Shown here piece by piece: positions 1 through 8,823 of a stretch of 64,000 nucleotides of DNA; the stretch's first letter is position 1, and each line of letters starts with the position of its first letter. The stretch is taken from NCBI GenBank assembly GCA_030603365.1, contig JAUVXV010000004.1:1-64000 (forward strand), in the 5' to 3' direction. The notes below the pieces were generated by a model. That model worked only from the letters and a program-made list of their open reading frames with translations, ran no database searches and had not been told where the DNA came from. This stretch comes from Candidatus Heimdallarchaeota archaeon. Its GTDB lineage: Archaea > Asgardarchaeota > Heimdallarchaeia > Heimdallarchaeales > Heimdallarchaeaceae. The position numbers were made by a program, and so were the translations under genes.

Positions 1-666
1 GGGGCACCCGACTGTTTAATAAAAACATAGCTAACTGCAAGGGCGAAAGCCTTAGTACAGTTAGTGAATCCTGGCCGGTGCTGGTGATTGAAACCTGGGT
101 TCAACCAGGCTAAGACCCAGTAAACGCCGGAGCTAACTATGAGCTTCTTAAGGTAGGCAAATGCCTTGTCTGCTAATTACAGACGTCCATGAAGGGACCA
201 ACGAGGTGCCCACTGTCTCCACCCTAAGCCTACTGAACCCACAGTCCAGCGAACAGTCTGGAGCGCACCATCGGGAAGAGAAGACCCTGTGAAGCTTTAC
301 TGCTGTCAGGGGCTGTTGTATTGGTGTACATACATAGAATAGTCAGGAGACGTTAATACTATATTCTCCGGGATATGGAGTAGTCGAACTTGAAATACTG
401 ACTTTGTGCATTGGTACGACTTACCTCTCGCGAGGGGGACACCCCCTGCCTGGCAGTTTCACTGGGGCGGTAGCCTCTTGAAAAGATATCAAGAGGGCCC
501 AAAGCCGAGCTCAACCGGGACAGAAATCCGGTGAAGAGTGCAAGGGCAAAAGCTCGGTTGACTGTGAACTAACCAATAAGGTTCGCAGATGTTAACGCAG
601 GGCCTAGCGATCCTTCGCAGTGCCATTAGTAGGCGGCGGAGGTGGCAGAAAAGTTACTCCAGGGGT

Positions 667-1030
667 AACTGCGCTTCTTGAAGTATCACGAATAGAAGTG
701 CTCTCTGTCTATAACGCTTATATTGATAATTCCATCTTTTCTGAGGCAGAATAGATTTAAAGTGAATTAAGCAAGGCTTCTGTCTTCTTCCAATGTTGTG
801 AGGAAAGAAAGTTTTCGCCATTTAAGGCTACAAAACTTGAGCAGAGTGAATCTAATTTCTGTCAATTAATCCATAAGATATAGTTAAATCCCTAGAGAAA
901 GATGGAGAGCCAAAATAAGCGTGAGGACTAAAAGATAGGTGAAGGATCAAGTAACTACCTAGTCGTAATACCAGGTGACAACTAAGATCCTAAAGCCGAT
1001 GTGTATATGTTGTGCGCAAGCGCAGCCCTG
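667..1030 (+). other. Probable group I intron in 23S rRNA at E. coli position 2449
   Basis: The conserved sequence GGGGU-AACAG around the catalytic A2451 is interrupted: the 5' exon ends with aggggt (661-666) and the 3' exon resumes with aacagag at 1031. The exon ends in U and the insert ends in G, as group I splicing requires. The intron sequence gcttct (673-678) can pair with exon aggggt (661-666) to form P1, with the U-G wobble exactly at the 5' splice site. The string aagatatagt at 875-884 matches the conserved S (P7') element. No homing endonuclease gene is present; the length is 364 bases. The full core fold was not derived, so the class rests on these marks. Confidence 0.78.
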
Positions 1031-1181
1031 AACAGAGTTGTCGTGGGTAAGAGTTCACATCGACCTCACGGCTTGCTACCTCGATGTCGGCTCTTCCTAG
1101 CTTGGTGGTGATTAAGCCGCCAAGAGTGGGGTTGTACGCCCATTAAAAGGGAACGTGAGCTGGGTTTAGACCGTTGTGAGA

Positions 1182-1330
1182 TGGATTTAAGCTGTAATGG
1201 AGTTAGGTAGAAGTATGAAAATGCTTCAACTCAACTCCATCCAAGTATGGTAAAGTTCTGGATAGTTGTAAACCCCGAAAGGGAATCCCTTCTACCAGCG
1301 CGGAATACTCGGGCTTAAATTCACGCAAAA
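1182..1330 (+). other. Second insertion in 23S rRNA near E. coli position 2600
   Basis: The conserved GUGAGACAGGU around A2602 is broken: gtgaga ends near 1181 and caggttgg resumes at 1331. The roughly 149-base insert closes on itself with atttaagc (1185-1192) pairing gcttaaat (1313-1320). Inside are atggagtt/aactccat (1197-1204 with 1233-1240), a gaagtat-gaaa-atgcttc hairpin (1210-1227) and a ccc-gaaa-ggg hairpin near 1274-1283. The junction does not offer the U and G expected of a group I intron. A bulge-helix-bulge intron, known from archaeal 23S near this site, or a retained expansion segment are both possible. Confidence 0.6.
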
Positions 1331-1749
1331 CAGGTTGGATTCTATCTGATGGTGCTGACGGGTGATTGAGAGTAAAGTCTCCACAGTACGAGAGGAACAG
1401 GCGGCTGGGGCCTCTGGTGTACCGGTTGTCCTTACGGGCATCGCCGGGTAGCTAAGCCCTCGACGATAAGAGCGGAATGCATCTACGCTCGAAGCGTCTC
1501 TCGAAACGAATCGCCCACTCTGTATCACTACAAAGGGGCCTGGTGACAGTAACCTTCGGTACAGACGAGAGCGCGGAAAGAAGATCCGTTTGATAGAATT
1601 GGGGTGTACGCGTCGAGCTTCGGCGAGATGTTTAGCCCACAATCACTAATTGCTCAAGCGTAGTTAGGTAAAATAGAGATCGGTTCGTCAGATTCTAGGA
1701 GAGTTCTTGTCAGCTAATTTGAGTTTACAAGAAACTTTTTCCCAGATTA

Positions 1750-3318
1750 TCAAATCATTTTAATAGAATCTTTTTGCATTTGCAAGTAATCTATAAGTCT
1801 ATTTTCTAATCTACTAAATCCATAATTTTTACATTTTTTGATAGCCATGTATTGTAGAGCGGGTCCTAATGGATCACCGTTCTTGTAAGCACCAATTTGG
1901 ATGAAAGCTTCCATGAAGACACGTAATTCAAGAACTTCGATACGATGGAGCTGGTTTTCATATTTCTTTAAGAGTGGATAGATATCTGTAAACCTATTTA
2001 ATTTATAATATTCCTGTGCTGCTAATAAATCTGCAAAAGCCTTCTCTGCAAAGGTCATTCTTTCCTCAACAGGTTTCCTCTTTAGGGCGGAGATTAAATT
2101 TATGATTTGTTTTTCTTCAGTATGAGTTGCTTTTTCAATAAGGAAATTGATGATGTGTCCAACCCTCTTAGTACTGGGATTGTTCAAATTTTTTATTTCT
2201 ATCAGTTGTTCATTGGTAAGGTTAGCATTCAAAAGAAGCTCACTAAAGAAAATCGCATTGCTGTAGTATTTGCTAATGTTAGTAAGAATGGTTTGTAATA
2301 ATTCTTGTAGTTCTTCTATATGAAACCCTTGTAATCTAGATTTGATGTAGAATATTGTCAGATCGAAATTATGTATTATTTGCCCTTTACTGAAAGAGTC
2401 TAGATTTTTTGTTACAATTCCTTCTTCTATCAATGCATCTACTTCTCTCACTTGTTTGAGAGCTAGTTCTAGTTTACCTTGAAGAGCATAGGTAGCAGTG
2501 AGATAAGAAAGAGTTATCAAATAATATCCTGAGTACATATCTTCTTTGTAAAGGGGTTCTAGTTTGCTTTTAGATTCTGATAAATGTGTTGTTGCTTCTT
2601 TAAGATTGAAATTTAACTCATGAGTGACACCTATAAAGTAATGTATAATTGATTGGACATCTTTGGGGATTTTATACAAAAAATCACCTCTATTGAAGAT
2701 TTCTCTAATTAGTTCCATTGAATTTTTTTTATTTTGTGTTTGTTGATATATCATCATTAAAAGGGAAAGACATTGAGTGAAACTTCTGTAAAAACCACTT
2801 CTGTGGAAATAATTTGCACATTTTTCTAAAATAAGTGAAGATTCTACATCACGTTTTGATAACCAATTTTCAACGGCAAAGGAATAATTGCAAACATAGT
2901 ATTCATATTCTTCAGAATTCAAATATTGAGATACATAGTTCATTGAGATTTCGAGAGCTTTTAGGCTTCTTTCTATTCTCCCATTGTATTTTTCTATATA
3001 CCATTCAATATTATATGCAAGTGCTAAACCTCCTAGATAATTAATTTTCTTCGATATATCTTTCATCTGACGAACTAATCGACTAATATCTTGTTGTTTT
3101 TCTTGTAAATGCTCAATTTGAGATACTTTGATTTCATATAGTTTAACCAATGATTTCTGGTCATCAAGCTGATTGCATTTCTGTATAGCTTTACTAATTA
3201 AATCCAAAATATTCTCATTGTTTCGATTATTGGAAGCAAGAACTCTAAATCGGTCTATGAATAATGACATAGATTCTTTAGAATTAATGGTATCAATTTC
3301 CTTAACCTTATCTTCCAT
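1750..3318 (-). CDS. Helical-repeat (TPR-like) protein of unknown function
   Basis: A 522-residue protein, almost entirely alpha-helical by composition, with repeating Leu/Ala/Tyr patterns such as ALKQVREVDALIEEG and KATHTEEKQIINL that resemble degenerate TPR helices. No catalytic motif, signal peptide or DNA-binding motif is evident. I prefer the ATG at 3318 (MEDKVKEID) over the one at 3354, because ggtgac lies 7 bases upstream as a Shine-Dalgarno sequence. The gene is convergent with the 23S rRNA and divergent from the pyrophosphatase. A scaffold or regulator role would be a guess. Confidence 0.72.
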   Translation of the reverse strand: MEDKVKEIDTINSKESMSLFIDRFRVLASNNRNNENILDLISKAIQKCNQLDDQKSLVKLYEIKVSQIEHLQEKQQDISRLVRQMKDISKKINYLGGLALAYNIEWYIEKYNGRIERSLKALEISMNYVSQYLNSEEYEYYVCNYSFAVENWLSKRDVESSLILEKCANYFHRSGFYRSFTQCLSLLMMIYQQTQNKKNSMELIREIFNRGDFLYKIPKDVQSIIHYFIGVTHELNFNLKEATTHLSESKSKLEPLYKEDMYSGYYLITLSYLTATYALQGKLELALKQVREVDALIEEGIVTKNLDSFSKGQIIHNFDLTIFYIKSRLQGFHIEELQELLQTILTNISKYYSNAIFFSELLLNANLTNEQLIEIKNLNNPSTKRVGHIINFLIEKATHTEEKQIINLISALKRKPVEERMTFAEKAFADLLAAQEYYKLNRFTDIYPLLKKYENQLHRIEVLELRVFMEAFIQIGAYKNGDPLGPALQYMAIKKCKNYGFSRLENRLIDYLQMQKDSIKMI

Positions 3319-3644
3319 AAAGTAGGTCACCAGCAAACTGAATAAAACATCCATTCTATTTAAGAACCATTTTCGAAATTGCAGTTTAATTGCAGTTTAA
3401 AAAGGGGAAAGGGGAGACTTTGGTTTGTTTTATGGTCTCCACAAAGGTGGCAAAACAGAATCGTCTCCTTCGTTAGGATCGTATTTTTCTTTGTACATCA
3501 TCACTCACTCTTAGGAAAGGGTCACCATAATAGTAGAAGGAAGCTATTAAACACCTAAAGAAAGAAAGTGACATACAGTTTCTAACCATTTTTCGTCTTT
3601 GGTAAGGTTTTTATTTTTGTTCTGCTTCAATTCAAAAGAGGATA
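3319..3644. other. Intergenic region with an 11-bp tandem repeat
   Basis: This divergent intergenic stretch lies between the helical-repeat gene and the pyrophosphatase. The unit aattgcagttt occurs twice back to back at 3377-3387 and 3388-3398, just upstream of the helical-repeat gene on its promoter side. A tandem repeat in this place may be a regulator binding site, but no regulator can be named. The tttaaaaagg that follows could contribute a promoter element. I see no gene in the rest of the stretch. Confidence 0.4.
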
Positions 3645-4190
3645 ATGAAAAAAGAAGAATCCCTTTGGCACAGAATTGAAACAGGACCTAATCCTCCTGA
3701 AGAAATTTATGCAATAATTGAAAATCCTAAAGATAGTAAGAACAAGTATGAGCTAGGAAAGGATGGTATATTATATTTGGATAGAGTCTTGCATTCTTCA
3801 GTCCACTTTCCTGGTGATTATGGATTAATACCTCAGACTTACTTTGAGGATGGTGATGCTCTAGATGTTCTTGTATTAATCTCCGAACCAACTTTTACTG
3901 GTTGTGTTTTATCAGCTCGACCAATAGGAATATTGAGAATGAAGGATGAAAAGGGATATGATGATAAAATACTAGCAGTAGCTACGAAAGATCCTTTCTA
4001 TCATGGAGTCTATAATTTAGATGATGTTTATCCACACACATTAGAAGAAATTTCTGAGTTTTTTAGAACGTACAAAGGTTTAGAGCACGGTAAGAAAGTC
4101 GAAGTAATTGGATGGGATAAAAAACAGGAAGCATTCAAGAGTATAACTCATTCCATGAAACTGTATAAAGAATTATTCAAAGATAAATAG
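3645..4190 (+). CDS. ppa: Inorganic pyrophosphatase, family I
   Basis: Soluble enzyme that hydrolyses pyrophosphate to phosphate and pulls biosynthetic reactions forward in the cytoplasm. The 181-residue length fits the family. The signature DGDALDVLVL supplies metal-binding aspartates, and GDYGLIPQTY, RPIGILRMKDE and DKILAV are further family blocks. The C-terminal KVEVIGWDKKQEA is also typical. The ATG at 3645 follows agagga. The next gene, PEPCK, is on the same strand 114 bases downstream. Confidence 0.96.
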   Translation: MKKEESLWHRIETGPNPPEEIYAIIENPKDSKNKYELGKDGILYLDRVLHSSVHFPGDYGLIPQTYFEDGDALDVLVLISEPTFTGCVLSARPIGILRMKDEKGYDDKILAVATKDPFYHGVYNLDDVYPHTLEEISEFFRTYKGLEHGKKVEVIGWDKKQEAFKSITHSMKLYKELFKDK

Positions 4191-4304
4191 AACTATTTTT
4201 CCTTACAATTAGTCTTATAGATTTGTTGTCATACTGACAGATTTATAACACTCATTTATCGAAAGTGATTCATATAATATGTATATTTCAGGAGACTACT
4301 TTAG

Positions 4305-6203
4305 ATGAATCTCAAAAAGTGGATTAATGAAAAGGATTTAGAGAAAATTAAAGCTCTAAAGAATCCTAAGGTCGAAAAAGTAATTGATAAGTATCTAACC
4401 CTATGTAAGCCAGAAAAGGCAACAGTTATTGATGACTCACCAGAAGATATTGCATTTGTTCGTCAAATGTCTGTTGACAATAAAGAGGAAATTGAACTGG
4501 CTATAGAAGGTCATACAGTACATTTTGATGGATATTATGATCAAGCAAGAGATAAAAAAAATACCAGGTTATTGGTTCCTTTTAAAGAAAAAGAAAAATA
4601 TGGTAAACACATCAATACAATTGATCGTGATGAGGGATTAGAAGAAGTTATGGAGATAATGGATGGAGTAATGAAGGGGAAAACTGCTATCATTAGATTT
4701 TTCAGTTTAGGTCCAACTAACTCTCGATTCTCTCTATGTGCTTTGCAAATAACTGATTCTGGTTACGTAGCACACTCTGAAGATTTGTTATATAGACAGG
4801 GATATGAAGAATTCAAAAGACTAGAAGGCTCAGAAGATTTCTTTTATTTCATCCATTCTGCTGGAGAATTAACTGAAAAACATGTAACTAAAAGTGTAGA
4901 CAAAAGAAGAATATACATTGATTTAGTAGAAAACCGTGTTCTTACAGTAAACAATCAGTATGCAGGAAATAGTTTAGGTCTGAAAAAACTTGCTCTCCGT
5001 TTAGCAATTAACAAAGCAATTCATGAGAATTGGTTAACAGAACACATGTTCATTAGTGCAGTCTGGTCTCTAGATAGAAGTAGAAAGACTTACTTCCTAG
5101 GAGCTTTTCCAAGTGCTTGCGGAAAAACAAGTACAGCAATGATTCCAGGAAATACTATTGTTGGAGACGATATTGCATTCCTAAGAATCTGTGAAGAAGG
5201 TGAAGTAAGAGCAGTTAACATCGAAAGAGGTATTTTTGGAATCATTAAAGATGTTAGTCCAAAAAACGATCCTGTTATCTATAACAGCTTGAAAACGCCA
5301 AGAGAAACAATTTTCTCAAATGTATTGGTTTCAGAAGGGCATACATATTGGTTGGGTATGGGAAAACAAACAACTATCCCAGATAGAGGAATTAACTGGA
5401 CTTCTTCTAAGCTAGGTGAATGGCTAGCAGGTATGTGTTGTGATGAAGAGGGAAAAGAGCTTAAGATCTCTCATCCTAATGCTAGATATACACTCAGATT
5501 AGAAGAACTAGAGAATGTTGATGAAGCGTTGCATGACCCAGAGGGTGTAGAAGTATCTGCAATAGTTTATGGAGGAAGAGATAGTGATACATCAATACCA
5601 GTTTATGAATCTTTCAGCTGGGACCATGGTGTTTATATTGGAGCTTCAATAGAATCAGAAACTACATCAGCAACCTTAGGAAGAGCAGGAATTAGAAAAC
5701 ATCAACCTATGGCAAACTTGGATTTCATAGTTGTACCATTAGGAGAGTATCTTGAAGCTCATTTTGAATTTGGAAAAAGAATCGCTTCAGATAAATGTCC
5801 AAAAATATTTTCTACAAATTATTTCCTAAAAGACAAAAAAGGAAAATATTACGACGAAATACTTGATAAGAAGATATGGCTACTATGGGCTGAAGGTAGG
5901 GTTCATAATGAATATGACGCAATTGAAACACCAATAGGATATATTCCAAAATATGAAGATTTAGCTAAGTTATTCAAAGAGTTTTTTGACACAGAATATG
6001 ACAAACCAAGATATGAAGCTGAATTCTCAATTAGAATACAAAAGTTTCTTGAAAAAATTGATCGAATAGAAAAAATATTCAGAAGTGAAGCTAATGTACC
6101 AGTGTTGTTCTTTGAAAAACTAGAGGAACAACGTAAGAAGCTATTAAAAGCTAAACAAGCTTATGGTACAGATATCATCTCTCCATTCCTTTTTCTTTCG
6201 TAA
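4305..6203 (+). CDS. pckG: Phosphoenolpyruvate carboxykinase (GTP)
   Basis: Converts oxaloacetate and GTP to phosphoenolpyruvate, GDP and CO2, the first committed step of gluconeogenesis. The 632-residue protein carries FPSACGKTSTAM, the PEPCK-specific P-loop with the reactive cysteine, then VGDDIAFL with metal-binding aspartates. Also present are NWTSSKLGEW and the downstream loop IYGGRDSDTSIPVYESFSW. Length and motifs indicate the GTP-dependent type, not the ATP type. The start is preceded by caggaga. The gene implies a working gluconeogenic route from C4 acids in this organism. Confidence 0.95.
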   Translation: MNLKKWINEKDLEKIKALKNPKVEKVIDKYLTLCKPEKATVIDDSPEDIAFVRQMSVDNKEEIELAIEGHTVHFDGYYDQARDKKNTRLLVPFKEKEKYGKHINTIDRDEGLEEVMEIMDGVMKGKTAIIRFFSLGPTNSRFSLCALQITDSGYVAHSEDLLYRQGYEEFKRLEGSEDFFYFIHSAGELTEKHVTKSVDKRRIYIDLVENRVLTVNNQYAGNSLGLKKLALRLAINKAIHENWLTEHMFISAVWSLDRSRKTYFLGAFPSACGKTSTAMIPGNTIVGDDIAFLRICEEGEVRAVNIERGIFGIIKDVSPKNDPVIYNSLKTPRETIFSNVLVSEGHTYWLGMGKQTTIPDRGINWTSSKLGEWLAGMCCDEEGKELKISHPNARYTLRLEELENVDEALHDPEGVEVSAIVYGGRDSDTSIPVYESFSWDHGVYIGASIESETTSATLGRAGIRKHQPMANLDFIVVPLGEYLEAHFEFGKRIASDKCPKIFSTNYFLKDKKGKYYDEILDKKIWLLWAEGRVHNEYDAIETPIGYIPKYEDLAKLFKEFFDTEYDKPRYEAEFSIRIQKFLEKIDRIEKIFRSEANVPVLFFEKLEEQRKKLLKAKQAYGTDIISPFLFLS

Positions 6204-6273
6204 GATATTGGGACAGGTCATATCTCAGAAGAGAATAATTGTGGGGAATAAATAGTTAAAGATAGGAATAATA

Positions 6274-6498
6274 TTGATCAAAGTGACTCTTAGCTATACA
6301 GTAGGAAAAGAGAAAGAGAAGAAGAAGTTAAACAAGTTTGCACTTATTAACTGTATATTAGGTATCCCCACAATTACATTTTTAAGCCTATTAGTTGCAA
6401 AAGGATTTCTAGAAGATTATCTTATTATTGCATATAGTGCAATTGCGGTTCTATGTGTTTGTATGATATATTCAATTTACAAATTAATAAAAGGATAA
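6274..6498 (+). CDS. Small two-helix membrane protein
   Basis: A 74-residue ORF with a TTG start. A charged N-terminus (GKEKEKKKLNK) is followed by two hydrophobic helices, roughly residues 24-45 and 50-70, ending in KLIKG. The topology suggests both ends in the cytoplasm. It lies 70 bases after PEPCK on the same strand, but nothing links them functionally. It is at the edge of a gene-poor AT-rich stretch, so it may be weakly expressed or an orphan gene. No family recognised. Confidence 0.5.
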   Translation: MIKVTLSYTVGKEKEKKKLNKFALINCILGIPTITFLSLLVAKGFLEDYLIIAYSAIAVLCVCMIYSIYKLIKG

Positions 6499-7777
6499 TT
6501 ACCAAGTTTACTATTAATAGAAACACATTATTTCTAGTTCTAGATTGAGAAAAAAGTAGATTGAATACACAATTTTTGTTAAAAACATTCAATTTATCGA
6601 AAAATAAGCCTTACACCGACAAAAAACGTTAAAATTCATTCTGTAAGCTCCCAATTTCGATATACTAAGTTACTCTAGAATAATGTCGGAAGTTAATTGA
6701 AAGTATATTGTTTTCACTAAATCTAAGCTTAATAATATTATTGTAGTAAAGATAAACAATATATTAAAAAAATTAGACAATTAAGAGATGAAAATCAAAC
6801 AGGAAAATATAGAAAGGTTCTAGACTTCCTTTGTAAGTTTTAAAAAGAGTTAAAATCATTGTGTTTGTTTTTCTACAATAATCATAATCCAAATAATTTT
6901 GCTTAGATAAGGAGAAGCTTATCTGTGAGATTGTATTCAGATTTATTTTTCAGTAAGATGAGAGATAATAGAGTTTCTAGATACCTGTGATTAAATCATA
7001 ATTGCAAGAGATAATATATTAGCTGAATTTATTTTATATAACAAAATTGTAATGATTTTTTTCTTGTTTAGGATTAATATAGTTTTTTTCGTGATTTTCA
7101 AAATGTATAGAATAGTTACTACAAGTTGGAGATATATTCAACATTACTAGTTTGAAAGAAGATTAAAAAATATGAATAATGTATAAAATAAAATTAATAT
7201 ATCATAGAATCAATGATCTTAAGCTCCTTTCATTAATTATTAATCTTATATTTTGTATAGATGTATTTGTATATTCAATTATAAAACAATGATTTTAGAC
7301 ATTATTTGTACAAAACAGTTTAGGATTTAAAGAACATTAGTTCTAACGAATATTAAGATACAAGATATTACATAAATAATACATTAATAATATATAGTAA
7401 ATACAGTATAGGATTTAGAAAATTTTTATCTCCACCTTAATTCGATATCACAATGCTAGAAGAAATTTGAAATCTATTGCAAAAAATAGAATAAATAGTT
7501 GACTCTGAAGCAAGAAGATTAATTGATGATTTAGATGTGCTTGTTGTACTTTCATCATCACCTAACCATGAATCCACGTTTAAAGTGTTACAAAAGGATA
7601 ACAATACCTGCTGTTACATTGAAAAACAGAATCATTCCTATTCTAGAAAATAATTCAATGGTAAAGGTAAGAAATAATAATATACAACTCACAATAGCAG
7701 AAATTAAATAAACAAAGGTATTTTTCAGGAGAAGAGTTCCATAAAATTAAATAAGACTAAAACAAAACTATTCTTAC
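6499..7777. other. Gene-poor, strongly AT-rich stretch
   Basis: Nearly 1.3 kb with stop codons in all frames and no ORF worth calling except the remnant at 7501-7711. One small perfect hairpin is seen: agataag (6905-6911) with cttatct (6918-6924). The stretch is richer in A and T than the surrounding genes. It may be a decayed gene region or a long regulatory spacer before the pilin-like gene. No tRNA or rRNA pattern was seen in it. Confidence 0.6.
7501..7711 (+). pseudogene. Frame-broken remnant of an unidentified gene
   Basis: Two overlapping reading frames give protein-like sequence without a start codon. Frame one from 7501 reads DSEARRLIDDLDVLVVLSSS and stops at 7651-7653. A second frame picks up with ITIPAVTLKNRIIPILENNS and ends at 7709-7711. 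The order and composition look like one coding sequence interrupted by an indel, but the stretch is short and the parent family is not recognised. It could also be chance in AT-rich DNA. Confidence 0.3.
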
Positions 7778-8590
7778 ATGAAGAAACTATACAAATCCAA
7801 GCGAGGAGTCTCAAATATTATTTCTACCTTGGTAATTTTCACAGTCATGGTCAGTGCTTTAGGGCTAGCTTTTGCACAAATCGTACCATCATTAGAAAGG
7901 TTTCAGACTGAAAGTGATTTGACAGCTGCAACAAACACTTTTTTATCATTTGATTCAGAAATTAAAAGATTGATAACTGCACCTGATGGTTCATCAAATG
8001 TTGTAAGATATAACCTAAATAATGGAATACTTGACTTATCTCAAGACCGTGAAATTTTCTTGTTAATAGCTTCAGGTGGTAGTAATTTACTTAATCATTC
8101 TCTTCGAACAGGCGAAGTATCATACAAACTTGAAGGAAATTTCAAGGGGTCTGGCGGAGTAATCTATGATTTTGGAAGCCCTTTGTTAATGGTCTATTCC
8201 ACTAACAGAACAACTCAAATAACTAATATCGCACATCAATCTTTTGATGGTTATAAGCTTCTAAAATTGTATTATAGTTTGTATGTTAATGTTGAACTAA
8301 TAACAGAAACTGAACTAGAAATTAACTTCATAATAATACATCTGAACACAACTAGAACAGAAGGGGGACAAGGAGAATACTTCCCTATAATTAATGATTC
8401 AACTATGATCAAAATTTCCAAAAAGAGTCAAAGCATCGAAACTTTTAATCTTGGGACTCATAATGATGATTTGAGCATTACGGCAAATACGCTAGGTTTT
8501 TCTCAGCAAATTGAGTATCCAATAGCTCCTACGACATTCCACTTAACTCTAAATCTAATACATATTGAAATTGATTTTAGCACCGTATGA
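7778..8590 (+). CDS. Type IV pilin-like secreted protein
   Basis: 270 residues. The N-terminus MKKLYKSKRGVSNIISTLVI followed by a continuous hydrophobic helix to about residue 33 is the archaeal pilin/archaellin type of signal: basic residues, a cleavable RG site, then the assembly helix. The rest is a beta-rich extracellular domain with many Asn/Ser/Thr residues and potential N-glycosylation sequons (for example NRTT, NTTR). No Shine-Dalgarno is seen; an AT-rich ataaaattaaata about 30 bases upstream suggests a leaderless transcript. It could be a minor pilin or a stand-alone surface protein. Confidence 0.72.
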   Translation: MKKLYKSKRGVSNIISTLVIFTVMVSALGLAFAQIVPSLERFQTESDLTAATNTFLSFDSEIKRLITAPDGSSNVVRYNLNNGILDLSQDREIFLLIASGGSNLLNHSLRTGEVSYKLEGNFKGSGGVIYDFGSPLLMVYSTNRTTQITNIAHQSFDGYKLLKLYYSLYVNVELITETELEINFIIIHLNTTRTEGGQGEYFPIINDSTMIKISKKSQSIETFNLGTHNDDLSITANTLGFSQQIEYPIAPTTFHLTLNLIHIEIDFSTV

Positions 8591-8673
8591 GCTTATTTTC
8601 TTCTTTTTTATTTCATTTTACCTTTTCTATTATCAAAAGTAGAATTTATATTCAATGAGAATATTGTTCTTTC

Positions 8674-8747
8674 AGCGAAGTTTTCTCGTGTGGGACTTGA
8701 CTTATGGCATCCTGCCTTGAATGATAATCTCATCTCGAAACTTCGCT
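8674..8747. repeat. Inverted repeat with 11-base arms, possible structured RNA
   Basis: Arms agcgaagtttt (8674-8684) and gaaacttcgct (8737-8747) pair almost perfectly and enclose about 52 bases. It lies between the pilin-like gene and the ABC ATPase. The T-tract expected of a simple terminator is weak, and the loop is long, so a small RNA or a leader structure of the ABC operon are possible. No known RNA family matched by eye. Confidence 0.45.
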
Positions 8748-8823
8748 ATTAAACTTTTGAAATCTTTAATTTAGATAAATAAATTCATAAGTGTACAAAT
8801 ATCAATCCAAATGGTTGAAGAAT

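Larger units (their letters stand above)
1..1660 (+). rRNA. 23S ribosomal RNA, 3' part (5' end outside window)
   Basis: Domains IV to VI of large-subunit rRNA. Recognisable conserved blocks are the actgtttaataaaaacatag block at the start, ttaaggtagg with ccttgtc near 150-170, gaagaccctgtgaagctttac near 280-300, gagttcacatcgac near 1050, cctcgatgtcggctc near 1079, agctgggtttagaccgt near 1158 and the sarcin-ricin loop agtacgagaggaac near 1385. The 3' end near 1660 is approximate. Two stretches do not belong to the mature rRNA: 667-1030 and about 1182-1330. No 5S or tRNA gene follows directly. Archaeal origin is supported by the domain V wording and by the gene context. Confidence 0.97.

Noticed and set aside
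1292..1642. Minus-strand ORF of 116 codons inside 23S rRNA
   Set aside because: The DNA is conserved rRNA (sarcin-ricin loop and flanks); the frame is a shadow.
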